Shown here piece after piece: positions 8,245 to 16,236 of a stretch of DNA of 64,000 nucleotides (positions are counted from its first letter, which is position 1; every line of letters begins with the position of its first letter). Both the position numbers and the translations under genes were made by a program. Below the pieces are notes generated by a model that saw nothing but the letters and a program-made list of their open reading frames with translations, ran no database searches and was not told where the DNA came from. This DNA comes from Halomonas sp. (GTDB taxonomy: Bacteria; Pseudomonadota; Gammaproteobacteria; Pseudomonadales; Halomonadaceae), in contig NZ_DRFS01000026.1 of assembly GCF_011050415.1 (NCBI RefSeq), forward strand, positions 1 through 64,000, given 5' to 3'.

Positions 8245-10254
8245 ATGACCACAGAAACCGCACCTGCCAATGCTCAGCAGGTTAAAGAAAAAATCAGCCA
8301 AATTCGTCAGCTCCCCCCGGCGCTGCGCTGGGTACCCGCCACGGTTACCGTGGTCTTGATGCTGATGACGTTGGATTACCTGTTCAATATTGGCTGGCTA
8401 ACCTTTGTGACTGGCCTGGAAACACAGTTCTACTATGCCGTCGTCGCGCTTCTATTACCGCTGGTTTTCCTGCTTTGGCCTATGCGCAGCAGCCAGCAAG
8501 AGCGCCCGGTTCCCTGGTACGACTACCTGTTAAGTGCCGTCACGCTTATCGTCGGTGGCTACTTTGTTTATAACGCCGTGCCGATTCTTGAGCGCGGCTG
8601 GGCGTTTGCTGCCCCGGATTTAGCCATTTACGCCAGTTACGCCTACTGGCTATTAATTATTGAAGCCGCCCGCCGAGCGGGTGGCCTGCCGATTGCGATT
8701 ATTGCCGGAGTATTTTCCCTCTATCCGCTGGTAGCCGATATTGTCCCCGGTCCTATCCAGGCGTTTCCTTCGTCCCTTGAAGAAACGGCCATGTACCACA
8801 CCATGAGCACCGAAAGCATCATGGGGGTGCCGCTGCAGGCCTTCGCTGGCCTGGTGATTGGCTTTTTGGTATTTGGCGTGGTGCTACAAAAAAGCGGCGG
8901 CGGTAAATTTTTCATTAACTTAGCTTTCGCCCTACTGGGCCATGTACGCGGTGGCCCGGCCAAGGTATCGATCTTCTCCAGCGGCCTAATGGGCTCCATG
9001 AGTGGTAGCGTCATCAGCAACGTGCTGACCACTGGGGTGTTATCAATTCCTGCCATGCGCCGTATCGGTATGACCCGCTCTTTTGCGGGGGGCGTCGAGG
9101 CCTGCGCATCAACCGGTGGTGTATTGATGCCTCCGGTCATGGGTGCCACCGCCTTTGTCATGGCGATGTTTCTGGATGTTCCCTACTCCACTATCGCACT
9201 TGCGGCTGTGATTCCTTCAATCCTTTACTTCCTGGGTTTGTTTATACAGATTGATGCCTACGCAGCGCGTAACGACATCAAAGGGTTACCTACCGTCGAA
9301 CTGCCCTCTTTATGGCAAACCCTAAAGGAAGGCTGGTACTTTATTTTTGTCTTCGCACTGCTGGTATGGATGCTGCTGATTATGCAGCGTGAAGCCGTGG
9401 CACCTTTTTACGCTACAGCACTGCTACTGGTGCTCAATCAGCTCTCCAAACACAACCGTTGGGGTTGGAAGGATGTCGGTGACACCCTCTCCTCTGCCGC
9501 TAAGCTGTTTGCCGAGCTCATCGCCATTCTGGCTGGTGTCGGTATGCTGGTCGGTGCCCTTTCAATGACCGGCCTCTCTGGCACCATCGCTAACGACTTT
9601 ATCAATATCGCCGGTGGCAGCGTGCCGCTACTACTTCTGATGGGCGCCGTAACGAGCTTTGTACTGGGTATTGGTATGACCGTGACCGCCGCCTATATCT
9701 TCCTGGCGGTAGCACTGGCGCCTGCCCTGATTCAAGGCGGCGGCCTCGATCCCATGGCGGTCCATATGTTCATTCTCTACTGGGGCATGCTGAGTTTTAT
9801 TACCCCGCCGGTGGCACTCGGTGCCTTTGCCGCGGCGACCGTTGCGGGCGCTCGCCCCATGGCTACCGGCCTACAGGCGATGCGCTTGGGTAGCGTGATC
9901 TACTTTATTCCCTTCCTGTTCGTACTCAACCCCGCGCTGATTATGCAGGGCGAGCCGCTGATCATTGTCGCAGTGTTTATCCAGGCAGTGGCGGGCATCA
10001 TTCTGTTTGCCTCCGCTATGCAGGGTTACTTGATAGGTGTCGGTCGACTGGGTTATGGCGCACTACAAGAGAGCATTATTCGCGCCCTTGTATTGGTCGC
10101 AGGTTTACTGCTGGCGTTACCCGGCGGCGGAATGGTGCCCCTCAGCCAGTGGGAACTGATCGGCCTGGCCGCCGCAGCACTATTACCCGGCGTTATCCTG
10201 GCGCGTTTAAGTCAGCGACAACATCAACGATCTCATGGAGCATCCGTGGTTTAA
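8245..10254 (+). CDS. TRAP transporter fused permease (DctQ-DctM type)
   Basis: A 669-residue polytopic inner-membrane protein, the usual size of the 4TM-12TM fusion permeases that partner TAXI proteins. The first part has about four membrane segments matching the small subunit. From about residue 190 the large subunit begins, with typical glycine-rich re-entrant regions (SIFSSGLMGSMSGSVISNVLTTG, then EACASTGGVLMPPVMGATAFV and later GIGMTVTAAYIFLAVALAPAL). It drives ion-coupled uptake of the captured ligand. The ATG follows the binding protein by 100 bp and has no clear Shine-Dalgarno sequence. The downstream crotonase gene lies 58 bp on. Confidence 0.92.
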   Translation: MTTETAPANAQQVKEKISQIRQLPPALRWVPATVTVVLMLMTLDYLFNIGWLTFVTGLETQFYYAVVALLLPLVFLLWPMRSSQQERPVPWYDYLLSAVTLIVGGYFVYNAVPILERGWAFAAPDLAIYASYAYWLLIIEAARRAGGLPIAIIAGVFSLYPLVADIVPGPIQAFPSSLEETAMYHTMSTESIMGVPLQAFAGLVIGFLVFGVVLQKSGGGKFFINLAFALLGHVRGGPAKVSIFSSGLMGSMSGSVISNVLTTGVLSIPAMRRIGMTRSFAGGVEACASTGGVLMPPVMGATAFVMAMFLDVPYSTIALAAVIPSILYFLGLFIQIDAYAARNDIKGLPTVELPSLWQTLKEGWYFIFVFALLVWMLLIMQREAVAPFYATALLLVLNQLSKHNRWGWKDVGDTLSSAAKLFAELIAILAGVGMLVGALSMTGLSGTIANDFINIAGGSVPLLLLMGAVTSFVLGIGMTVTAAYIFLAVALAPALIQGGGLDPMAVHMFILYWGMLSFITPPVALGAFAAATVAGARPMATGLQAMRLGSVIYFIPFLFVLNPALIMQGEPLIIVAVFIQAVAGIILFASAMQGYLIGVGRLGYGALQESIIRALVLVAGLLLALPGGGMVPLSQWELIGLAAAALLPGVILARLSQRQHQRSHGASVV

Positions 10255-10312
10255 CGACCGGAGCCACAAGGATGTCCTCAACAATTTATCATTTGAAACA
10301 CGGGAGCAGCCT

Positions 10313-11725
10313 ATGTCCGTTCATTATCAGCGCCACGGCGATATAGGCGTTATTCAGATCGCCAATCCGCCGGTTAACGCACTAAGCCACGCGGTACGTA
10401 GTGGGTTAGTCAATGCGCTGGAAGAGGGTATCAATGATACCCAAGCTAAAGCGCTGGTAGTGTTAGCCGATGGCCGCACCTTTATCGCCGGTGCCGATAT
10501 CCGGGAGTTTGGTAAGCCGCCTCAAGCGCCTCTGCTGCCCGATGTGATTAACCAACTGGAAGCCTGCCCAAAGCCGCTGATTGCCGCGCTGCACGGCACG
10601 GCCCTGGGCGGTGGTTTGGAGGTTGCACTGGGTTGCCACTACCGAGTGGCACTTGAGGGAACCCGCGTTGGGCTTCCAGAAGTAAAGCTTGGCCTACTGC
10701 CCGGCGCGGGAGGCACCCAGCGGTTACCTCGCTTAGTGGGCGTTGAGCGCGCTTTAGAGATGATTACCAGCGGGCGTTTTGTAGAAGCTGAAGACGCGCT
10801 TGAGGCAGGCATTATCGACGCCATTAGCAGCGCTGCAACACCGTTTGAAGCGGGTGTGGCAGCAGCCAATGAGATATTGGCAGGCAACCAGACGCCACGC
10901 ATCACCGGCAAGCTCCCAGCCCCTATGGCCAACCCCCAAGCGATTGCTTCTACACTGGAGCGTCTTAACCAGGAGTCTCCTGCGCTCTTCTCACCGTTTC
11001 GTATTGTGGAGGCCGTTGAGGCCAGCATTACGGCTGAATCACTGCAAGATGGTCTACGCCGTGAGCGGGAGCTGTTTTTAGCCTGTATGGACTCCCCTCA
11101 GCGCGCCGGGCTTATTCATCTCTTTTTCGCTGCCCGCAATCCCCACCTAGTGCCTGGCGTTGAGAGCGCAGATGTTTTTAAACAGGTTGCGCTAATCGGC
11201 GAAGTTCCACTGTTTGATCTCCTGCAGAAAGCCGCGCAAAAGGCGGGCATTACCTTAACCAGCGCACCAGACGATGCCAGCGAACTTTGCCTACTGGCGC
11301 CAAATGCACCCGGAGGTTCGGCAATGGCATGTCCTGTCGTCGCACTAGAAACTATTGGCACAAGCAGCGATCGCGATACAGCGCTAAGCCTGATCATTGC
11401 CGAAAACACCACCATGGTAGAGCTGGTTAACCACAGAGCCGATGCACTTACCCAGCAACAAGCGGCGCTGACGCTTAAAGCATTACGCTTAAGCGTGGTG
11501 GTTAGCCAACAGCAAAGTCTGCTGCATAGCTTGCATGCTGCCAGCCAGCAAGCGTCGGCCAGCGAAAAGCAGTCTTCCCTTGAAAAAGCGAGCCGCAGAA
11601 TTGCCGAGCAGGGCTTTTGCTACCGTGAGAGCGATATTGATCTACTGGCGGTGGAGGCGCTCGGCTACCCGCGCCATTTAGGTGGCCCCCACCGTCAGGC
11701 AACCCTTAAGGACACACCCCTATGA
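10313..11725 (+). CDS. Enoyl-CoA hydratase with a degenerate hydroxyacyl-CoA dehydrogenase half
   Basis: The chosen ATG at 10313 has CGGGAG seven bases upstream; an upstream in-frame ATG (10235) inside the permease gene lacks one. The 470-residue product has a complete crotonase domain (about 1-185) with both catalytic glutamates, Glu103 in [11 protein letters not shown] and Glu123 in [19 protein letters not shown]. From about 260 it resembles the FadB/FadJ dehydrogenase region: FFAARNP, then [13 protein letters not shown] where the NAD-binding glycine motif GxGxxG should be, but the glycines are gone. About 130 residues later the C-terminus ([14 protein letters not shown]) matches the end of a dehydrogenase C-domain. 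FadJ-like proteins are about 700 residues, so most of the dehydrogenase is lost. It probably only hydrates enoyl-CoA. Its stop overlaps the next start by 4 bp. Confidence 0.85.
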   Translation: MSVHYQRHGDIGVIQIANPPVNALSHAVRSGLVNALEEGINDTQAKALVVLADGRTFIAGADIREFGKPPQAPLLPDVINQLEACPKPLIAALHGTALGGGLEVALGCHYRVALEGTRVGLPEVKLGLLPGAGGTQRLPRLVGVERALEMITSGRFVEAEDALEAGIIDAISSAATPFEAGVAAANEILAGNQTPRITGKLPAPMANPQAIASTLERLNQESPALFSPFRIVEAVEASITAESLQDGLRRERELFLACMDSPQRAGLIHLFFAARNPHLVPGVESADVFKQVALIGEVPLFDLLQKAAQKAGITLTSAPDDASELCLLAPNAPGGSAMACPVVALETIGTSSDRDTALSLIIAENTTMVELVNHRADALTQQQAALTLKALRLSVVVSQQQSLLHSLHAASQQASASEKQSSLEKASRRIAEQGFCYRESDIDLLAVEALGYPRHLGGPHRQATLKDTPL

Positions 11726-12915
11726 ACCTCACCTTTAGCCCCGAAGAGCAGGCCTTTCGCGAAGAGGTTCGCCGTTTCTTGGCCGATGCGCTACCCAGCG
11801 ACATTAGCGAACGTGTACGCCTAGGGCGCCACCTGCGTGCCGATGACCACCTGCGCTGGCAGAACATTCTCAGCGAACAGGGCTGGCTAGCCTCTAACTG
11901 GCCGAAGGCTCATGGCGGCCCAGGCTGGGGCCCCGTGCAACGGCATATATTTGATGAAGAGTGCGCCGCGGCCCATGCACCTACGGTAGTGCCCTTCGGC
12001 GTTAACATGGTAGCGCCTGTGATTATGAAATTCGGTAGCGCTGAACAACAAAAGCATTACCTGCCGCGCATTTTGAGCAACCAGGACTGGTGGTGCCAAG
12101 GCTACTCTGAACCTGGTGCGGGTTCCGACTTGGCGGGACTGAATACCCGCGCGGTGCGCGATGGCGATCACTATATCGTGAATGGCCAGAAGACCTGGAC
12201 GACCCTAGGCCAGCACGCCAACATGCTGTTCTGTCTGGTGCGCACCGATCCAGACGCTAAAAAACAGGCGGGCATTAGTTTTCTGCTGATCGATATGCAA
12301 ACCCCTGGCATCACCGTGCGGCCCATTATCACCCTGGATGGCGCCCATGAGGTCAATGAAGTCTTTTTAGACAACGTTCGTGTTCCCGTAGCAAACCGCG
12401 TCGGAGAAGAGGGCCAGGGCTGGACCTGCGCCAAGTTTCTGCTCACCCACGAACGCACCGGCATTGCAGGACTTGGCCACGCCAAGCAGGCGTTGCGCCA
12501 CTTGAAGTCACTGGCCAGCCGTATTGAGCATCGAGGTAAACCGCTGCTGGAGCTGCCCAGTTTCCGCCACCGCGTCGTTAAAGCCGAGCTTGAACTGATG
12601 GCGCTGGAAGTGACCAACCTGCGCGTGATTGCCGCGGCCCGTGATGGCGGCGTGCCCGGTGCAGAGAGTTCGCTACTAAAAGTACGTGGCTCGGAGCTCC
12701 GCCAGGAGCTAAGCGAACTTACCCGCCGTGCCCTTGGCCCCGCAGCACTGCCGTTCTTCCCCGACTTCCTGCATGGCGAAGGCAGCCTGGATGACGACCG
12801 CGGCCAAAGCGCGGCCGCCAGTGCCCAGTACTTCAATCGCCGCAAGCTATCGATTTATGGCGGTGCCAACGAAATACAGAAAAGTATCGTCGCCAAAACC
12901 ATCTTAAATATGTGA
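11722..12915 (+). CDS. Acyl-CoA dehydrogenase (large-type, paired)
   Basis: A 397-residue flavin acyl-CoA dehydrogenase. The FAD/substrate signature GYSEPGAGSDLAGL (about 127-140) and the C-terminal IYGGANEIQKSI are clear. The glutamate that acts as base in medium-chain enzymes (IYEG) is glycine here; Glu244 in LLTHERTG sits where isovaleryl-CoA dehydrogenase and the steroid ChsE4-type subunits place their base. It is coupled by a 4-bp overlap to the crotonase gene and is followed 7 bp later by a second, dissimilar dehydrogenase. The two are probably subunits of one heteromeric enzyme feeding electrons to the ETF encoded nearby. Substrate unknown. Confidence 0.9.
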   Translation: MNLTFSPEEQAFREEVRRFLADALPSDISERVRLGRHLRADDHLRWQNILSEQGWLASNWPKAHGGPGWGPVQRHIFDEECAAAHAPTVVPFGVNMVAPVIMKFGSAEQQKHYLPRILSNQDWWCQGYSEPGAGSDLAGLNTRAVRDGDHYIVNGQKTWTTLGQHANMLFCLVRTDPDAKKQAGISFLLIDMQTPGITVRPIITLDGAHEVNEVFLDNVRVPVANRVGEEGQGWTCAKFLLTHERTGIAGLGHAKQALRHLKSLASRIEHRGKPLLELPSFRHRVVKAELELMALEVTNLRVIAAARDGGVPGAESSLLKVRGSELRQELSELTRRALGPAALPFFPDFLHGEGSLDDDRGQSAAASAQYFNRRKLSIYGGANEIQKSIVAKTILNM

Positions 12916-12922
12916 GGTCACC

Positions 12923-14041
12923 ATGGATTTTGCTTTAACCGACGAGCAGCGCATGCTCGAAGAGACACTCACCCGTTTGGTGGCCGACCAGGTTTCTCCC
13001 GAACAGCGCCGTACTATGCTGGCGTCTGCGCCCAGCAGTGCGTCTGCACTATGGCGCACCTTTGCCGAGCTCGGCCTGCTGCATATGCCCTTCAGCGAAG
13101 AGGTTGGCGGGCTAGGCGGTGATGGCACCGACCTGATGATCATTATGCAAGCGCTGGGGCGCGGCTTAGTGCCCGAAGCCTATTTGGCAGGCCTGGTGCT
13201 GCCCGGCCAACTGTTGGTGTTAACCGCCAACCACGATCAGCAAACCCAGTGGCTAACCCCACTGCTTGAAGGCGAGCATCAGTTAGCCTTTGCATGGCAG
13301 GAGCATAGCGCCCGTTACGACGCCTTTGCGATTGCTACCCAGGCGACCCAAACCGACGGCCAGTGGCGTCTACAGGGTCGAAAAGATGTCGTCCTTAACC
13401 TGGAAGCCGCTGCTGCAACGCTGGTCACCGCACGGTTAGATAACGGCAAGCTGGGGCTATTTATTGTACCCGCCGATGCACCGGGTAGCTCTACGCATCT
13501 CTATCGAACTATCGACGATCAGCGCGCCGGTGATCTGACCCTGGACAGCGTCACGCTGCCGTTAGCCAACTGCCTGAGCGAAGATGTCAGCGATGCGCTG
13601 GCGGAGGTACTGGCCCTTGGCCGTGCAGCACTGTGTGCCCACGCTATCGGCGCGATGGAGGAGGCCTGCGATCAAACCCTGGCCTATCTAAAAGAGCGCA
13701 AACAGTTTGGCCTGCCGCTAGCCACCTTCCAGGCGCTACAACACCGCATGGTGGATATGCATCTGCACCTGGAGCAGTCCCGCTCCATGGCAATTTTGGC
13801 CGCTACCAGCCTAACCCTGCCAGCCAGTGAGCGGGATTATAAAATTGCCGCGGCCAAAGCCTACTGTGGCGAATCGGCGCGCTTTATTGCCGAACAGGCG
13901 ATCCAGCTTCACGGCGGTATGGGTATGTCTGAGGAGTGCTATGTTGCCAGCTACGCCAAGCATTTGGTGATGTTCGATCACTATTTGGGCGACAGCGACT
14001 ACCACCTTGAAACGGTCAGCGAGCTGTTAAGCGTTGCTTAA
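12923..14041 (+). CDS. Acyl-CoA dehydrogenase, probable partner subunit
   Basis: A 372-residue member of the acyl-CoA dehydrogenase family with weakened active-site signatures. The usual ALTEPxAGSD motif reads FAWQEHSARYD, and the chain stops soon after AIQLHGGMGMSEECY without the IYEGT/NEIQ motif. It retains the ERKQFGLPLATFQALQH segment, which contacts FAD across the dimer. This pattern is seen in the non-catalytic subunit of two-gene dehydrogenases acting on bulky CoA esters, such as steroid side chains. It is the last gene of the TRAP-crotonase-dehydrogenase run, with GAGGTCACC just before the ATG. Confidence 0.88.
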   Translation: MDFALTDEQRMLEETLTRLVADQVSPEQRRTMLASAPSSASALWRTFAELGLLHMPFSEEVGGLGGDGTDLMIIMQALGRGLVPEAYLAGLVLPGQLLVLTANHDQQTQWLTPLLEGEHQLAFAWQEHSARYDAFAIATQATQTDGQWRLQGRKDVVLNLEAAAATLVTARLDNGKLGLFIVPADAPGSSTHLYRTIDDQRAGDLTLDSVTLPLANCLSEDVSDALAEVLALGRAALCAHAIGAMEEACDQTLAYLKERKQFGLPLATFQALQHRMVDMHLHLEQSRSMAILAATSLTLPASERDYKIAAAKAYCGESARFIAEQAIQLHGGMGMSEECYVASYAKHLVMFDHYLGDSDYHLETVSELLSVA

Positions 14042-14061
14042 AACACTAAGGGCCTAATAGC

Positions 14062-14087
14062 GTAAAGGCCCCAATTGGGGCCTTTAC
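14062..14087. terminator. Bidirectional terminator between convergent catabolic operons
   Basis: An 11-bp perfect stem (GTAAAGGCCCC with GGGGCCTTTAC) and AATT loop sit between the dehydrogenase pair (+) and etfA (-). The plus-strand tail contains TTTTT about seven bases on, so the structure can serve both convergent transcripts. Confidence 0.75.
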
Positions 14088-14105
14088 AGGACTTTTTAGC
14101 TATTT

Positions 14106-15032
14106 TTAAAGCTTACTCTCAAGCTCTGGCAGTATTTCGAACAGATCCCCCACCAGCCCATAATCGGCCACCTGGAAGATCGGTGCTTCGTCATCTTTAT
14201 TGATGGCCACGATCACCTTGGAGTCCTTCATGCCCGCCAGGTGCTGAATGGCGCCTGAAATACCCACGGCAATATACAGATCCGGGGCGACGATCTTACC
14301 GGTCTGGCCGACCTGCATATCGTTGGGTACAAAGCCTGCATCTACCGCGGCACGGGAAGCGCCAATGGCGGCCCCCAGCTTGTCGGCAATACCGTCGAGC
14401 AGTTTGAAGTTTTCGCCGTTGCCCATACCGCGACCACCGGAGATGACCACTTTGGCGCCGCCCAGCTCGGGGCGATCCGATTTCGCCAGCTCCTCTTTAA
14501 CAAAGCTGGACTGGCTGTTGTCAACCACCACATCGACGGCTTCAATCGTCGCACTGCCGCTGGCGCCAACCGCGTCAAAGCCGGTGGGGCGGATGGTGAT
14601 AACCTTGAGTGTATCGTCGCTTTTCACCGTGGCAATGGCGTTACCGGCGTAGATCGGGCGCAGGAAAGTGTCGGCGCTCTCGACGCCGATAACGTCTGAC
14701 AGCTGGCTGACGTCTTTAAGCGCTGCCAGGCGTGGTAGCACGTTTTTGCCGGTAGTGGAGGCGCTGGCGAGTACGTGGGTGTAATCGCCTGCCATTTCGA
14801 CCAGTAGCGCACCCATGGGCTCGGCCAGCTGGTGGGCGTAAACGGCGTTATCGGCAACGCGCACGCGGCTCACGCCGTCGAGTTTCGCCGCGGCTTCGGC
14901 GGCGGCTTGAACGCCTTCTCCGGCAACGAGAACATCAATATCGCCACCGATCGCTTGCGCTGCGGCCACCACGTGGGCAGTGGCGCCAGCCAGTTGGCCT
15001 TCGTGTAGATCGGCAAGTACCAAAATGCTCAT
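14106..15032 (-). CDS. etfA: Electron transfer flavoprotein alpha subunit
   Basis: A 308-residue ETF alpha chain. The C-terminal FAD-binding domain shows [54 protein letters not shown] and [16 protein letters not shown]. The N-terminal half is the ETF alpha/beta domain. With EtfB it takes electrons from acyl-CoA dehydrogenases and passes them to ETF-quinone oxidoreductase, which is not in this window. The start at 15032 is chosen because AAAGGAG lies eight bases upstream; an in-frame codon 18 bases earlier has none. It follows etfB by 55 bp. Its position beside three acyl-CoA dehydrogenases suggests it serves them. Confidence 0.95.
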   Translation of the reverse strand: MSILVLADLHEGQLAGATAHVVAAAQAIGGDIDVLVAGEGVQAAAEAAAKLDGVSRVRVADNAVYAHQLAEPMGALLVEMAGDYTHVLASASTTGKNVLPRLAALKDVSQLSDVIGVESADTFLRPIYAGNAIATVKSDDTLKVITIRPTGFDAVGASGSATIEAVDVVVDNSQSSFVKEELAKSDRPELGGAKVVISGGRGMGNGENFKLLDGIADKLGAAIGASRAAVDAGFVPNDMQVGQTGKIVAPDLYIAVGISGAIQHLAGMKDSKVIVAINKDDEAPIFQVADYGLVGDLFEILPELESKL

Positions 15033-15087
15033 AAAATCAGCTCCTTTCAAAGCGCATACCTAAAGTACGGGTGGTAACTAACCGACC

Positions 15088-15837
15088 TTAAAGAACCTTG
15101 GCTTCGTTTTTGAGTTTGTCGATCAGCTCGTCTACCGAGGCCACCTTGACACCGCCCTTACGCTCGGCGGGGGATTCGACTTTCAGTAGGCTGACCTTGG
15201 AGGCTACCTCGACGCCGTAATCGGCGGGGGTTTTGACATCCAGCGGCTTTTTCTTGGCCTTCATGATGTCCGGCAGCTTGGCGTAGCGCGGCTCGTTCAA
15301 GCGCAGGTCGGTGGTGACAATCGCCGGTAGCGTCAGGGCGATGGTTTGCAGACCACCGTCGATTTCACGGGTGACATTGACCTTGTCACCGTCGACCGCC
15401 ACTTCCGAGGCAAAGGTGCCCTGGGGTAGGCCGGTGAGTGCGGCGAGCATTTGGCCGGTTTGGTTGTTGTCGGTGTCGATGGCCTGCTTGCCCAGAATCA
15501 CCAGGCCGGGCTGCTCTTCCTCGACCACTTTGGCCAGCAGTTTAGCCACGGCCAGGGATTCGGCGCGTTCGTCAGTTTCGATATGAATGGCGCGATCCGC
15601 CCCCAGCGCCAGCGCGGTACGCAGTTGCTCCTGGGCGGCCTTGGGCCCTACCGTGACGGCCACGACCTCTGTCGCTACGCCCTTCTCTTTCAGGCGCACC
15701 GCTTCTTCAACAGCGATTTCGCAGAAGGGATTCATGGCCATTTTGACGTTGGTGAGATCGACGTCCGAGTGATCCGCTTTAACACGGATTTTGACGTTGT
15801 AGTCGATGACGCGTTTAACCGCGACGAGAATCTTCAT
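15088..15837 (-). CDS. etfB: Electron transfer flavoprotein beta subunit
   Basis: A 249-residue ETF beta chain starting [20 protein letters not shown], with the AMP-binding and dehydrogenase-recognition regions intact ([18 protein letters not shown] near 36-53 and [22 protein letters not shown] near 184-203, the latter containing the recognition-loop leucine). Length and sequence are normal. It is the first gene of etfBA; a plausible sigma-70 promoter lies about 140 bp upstream, followed by a short palindrome in the leader. Confidence 0.95.
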   Translation of the reverse strand: MKILVAVKRVIDYNVKIRVKADHSDVDLTNVKMAMNPFCEIAVEEAVRLKEKGVATEVVAVTVGPKAAQEQLRTALALGADRAIHIETDERAESLAVAKLLAKVVEEEQPGLVILGKQAIDTDNNQTGQMLAALTGLPQGTFASEVAVDGDKVNVTREIDGGLQTIALTLPAIVTTDLRLNEPRYAKLPDIMKAKKKPLDVKTPADYGVEVASKVSLLKVESPAERKGGVKVASVDELIDKLKNEAKVL

Positions 15838-15934
15838 AAGGCGTGCTCCAATGTTGAGCTAGTCAATTCGGTTAATTTTGCTTTCATTCCACCTTTATCT
15901 TGCCTTTCTTTGCCTTGCTTTTGATTCGCTCTTG

Positions 15935-15949
15935 TTTCGCAAAGCGAAA
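15935..15949. promoter_or_regulatory. Palindrome TTTCGC-AAA-GCGAAA in the etfB leader
   Basis: A perfect 6-bp dyad with a three-base centre, followed at once by a weaker GAAA-TATTA-TTTC dyad. It lies just downstream of the proposed -10 element of etfB, a usual place for a repressor site. The cognate regulator is unknown. Confidence 0.35.
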
Positions 15950-15972
15950 TATTATTTCATTTTATAGCAATA

Positions 15973-16001
15973 ACAATAAAAAAACGCCGAACAAAGGTCA
16001 A
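15973..16001 (-). promoter_or_regulatory. Candidate sigma-70 promoter of etfBA
   Basis: Read on the minus strand: TTGACC (-35, 16001-15996), a 17-base spacer, and TATTGT (-10, 15978-15973). The fit to consensus is good and no other gene lies between it and etfB. Alternative -10 hexamers exist just downstream (TATAAA). Confidence 0.5.
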
Positions 16002-16072
16002 GCGCTTCCTTGTTCTTGACACATCTATTGCAGCAGGCCACTACTTTTAAAACTCCTACTGTTTATAGCTGT

Positions 16073-16218
16073 GTGAGGCTAGGTTGTAGCGAGGGTCTTT
16101 TGCCATGGCCGGAAAGTGTTCCCTACCATTCCGGCATTTCCGCCATCCATGGCGGTCAGATGGCAAAAGTAGCTCCCAAGGATGGGTTTACAGCGCCCTC
16201 GCGTAGGCCTAGCCTCAC
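16073..16218. repeat. Nested palindromic intergenic element
   Basis: Three pairs of perfect inverted arms are nested around one centre: GTGAGGCTAGG (16073-16083) with CCTAGCCTCAC (16208-16218); GCGAGGG (16089-16095) with CCCTCGC (16196-16202); CTTTTGCCAT (16097-16106) with ATGGCAAAAG (16160-16169). Inside are two further hairpins: GCCGGAA (16108-16114) with TTCCGGC (16129-16135), and CCGCCAT-CC-ATGGCGG (16140-16155). The element fills the gap between etfB and the end of the transporter-like gene. The layout is that of a REP/MITE-like mobile or structural repeat. No second copy is evident in this window. Confidence 0.7.
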
Positions 16219-16236
16219 CACTAAGGCATGCAATAT

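Larger units (their letters stand above)
15838..16236. other. Intergenic region between etfB and the coupled acyl-CoA operon
   Basis: This 399-bp gap holds the etfB leader with its palindrome, the candidate etfB promoter and the nested palindromic element. I see no convincing gene; a 76-codon open frame over the palindromes is probably a by-product of the repeat. Confidence 0.7.

Noticed and set aside
8721-9161. A 146-codon open frame opposite the TRAP permease
   Set aside because: Proline- and threonine-rich antisense of a membrane protein gene, without start signals.
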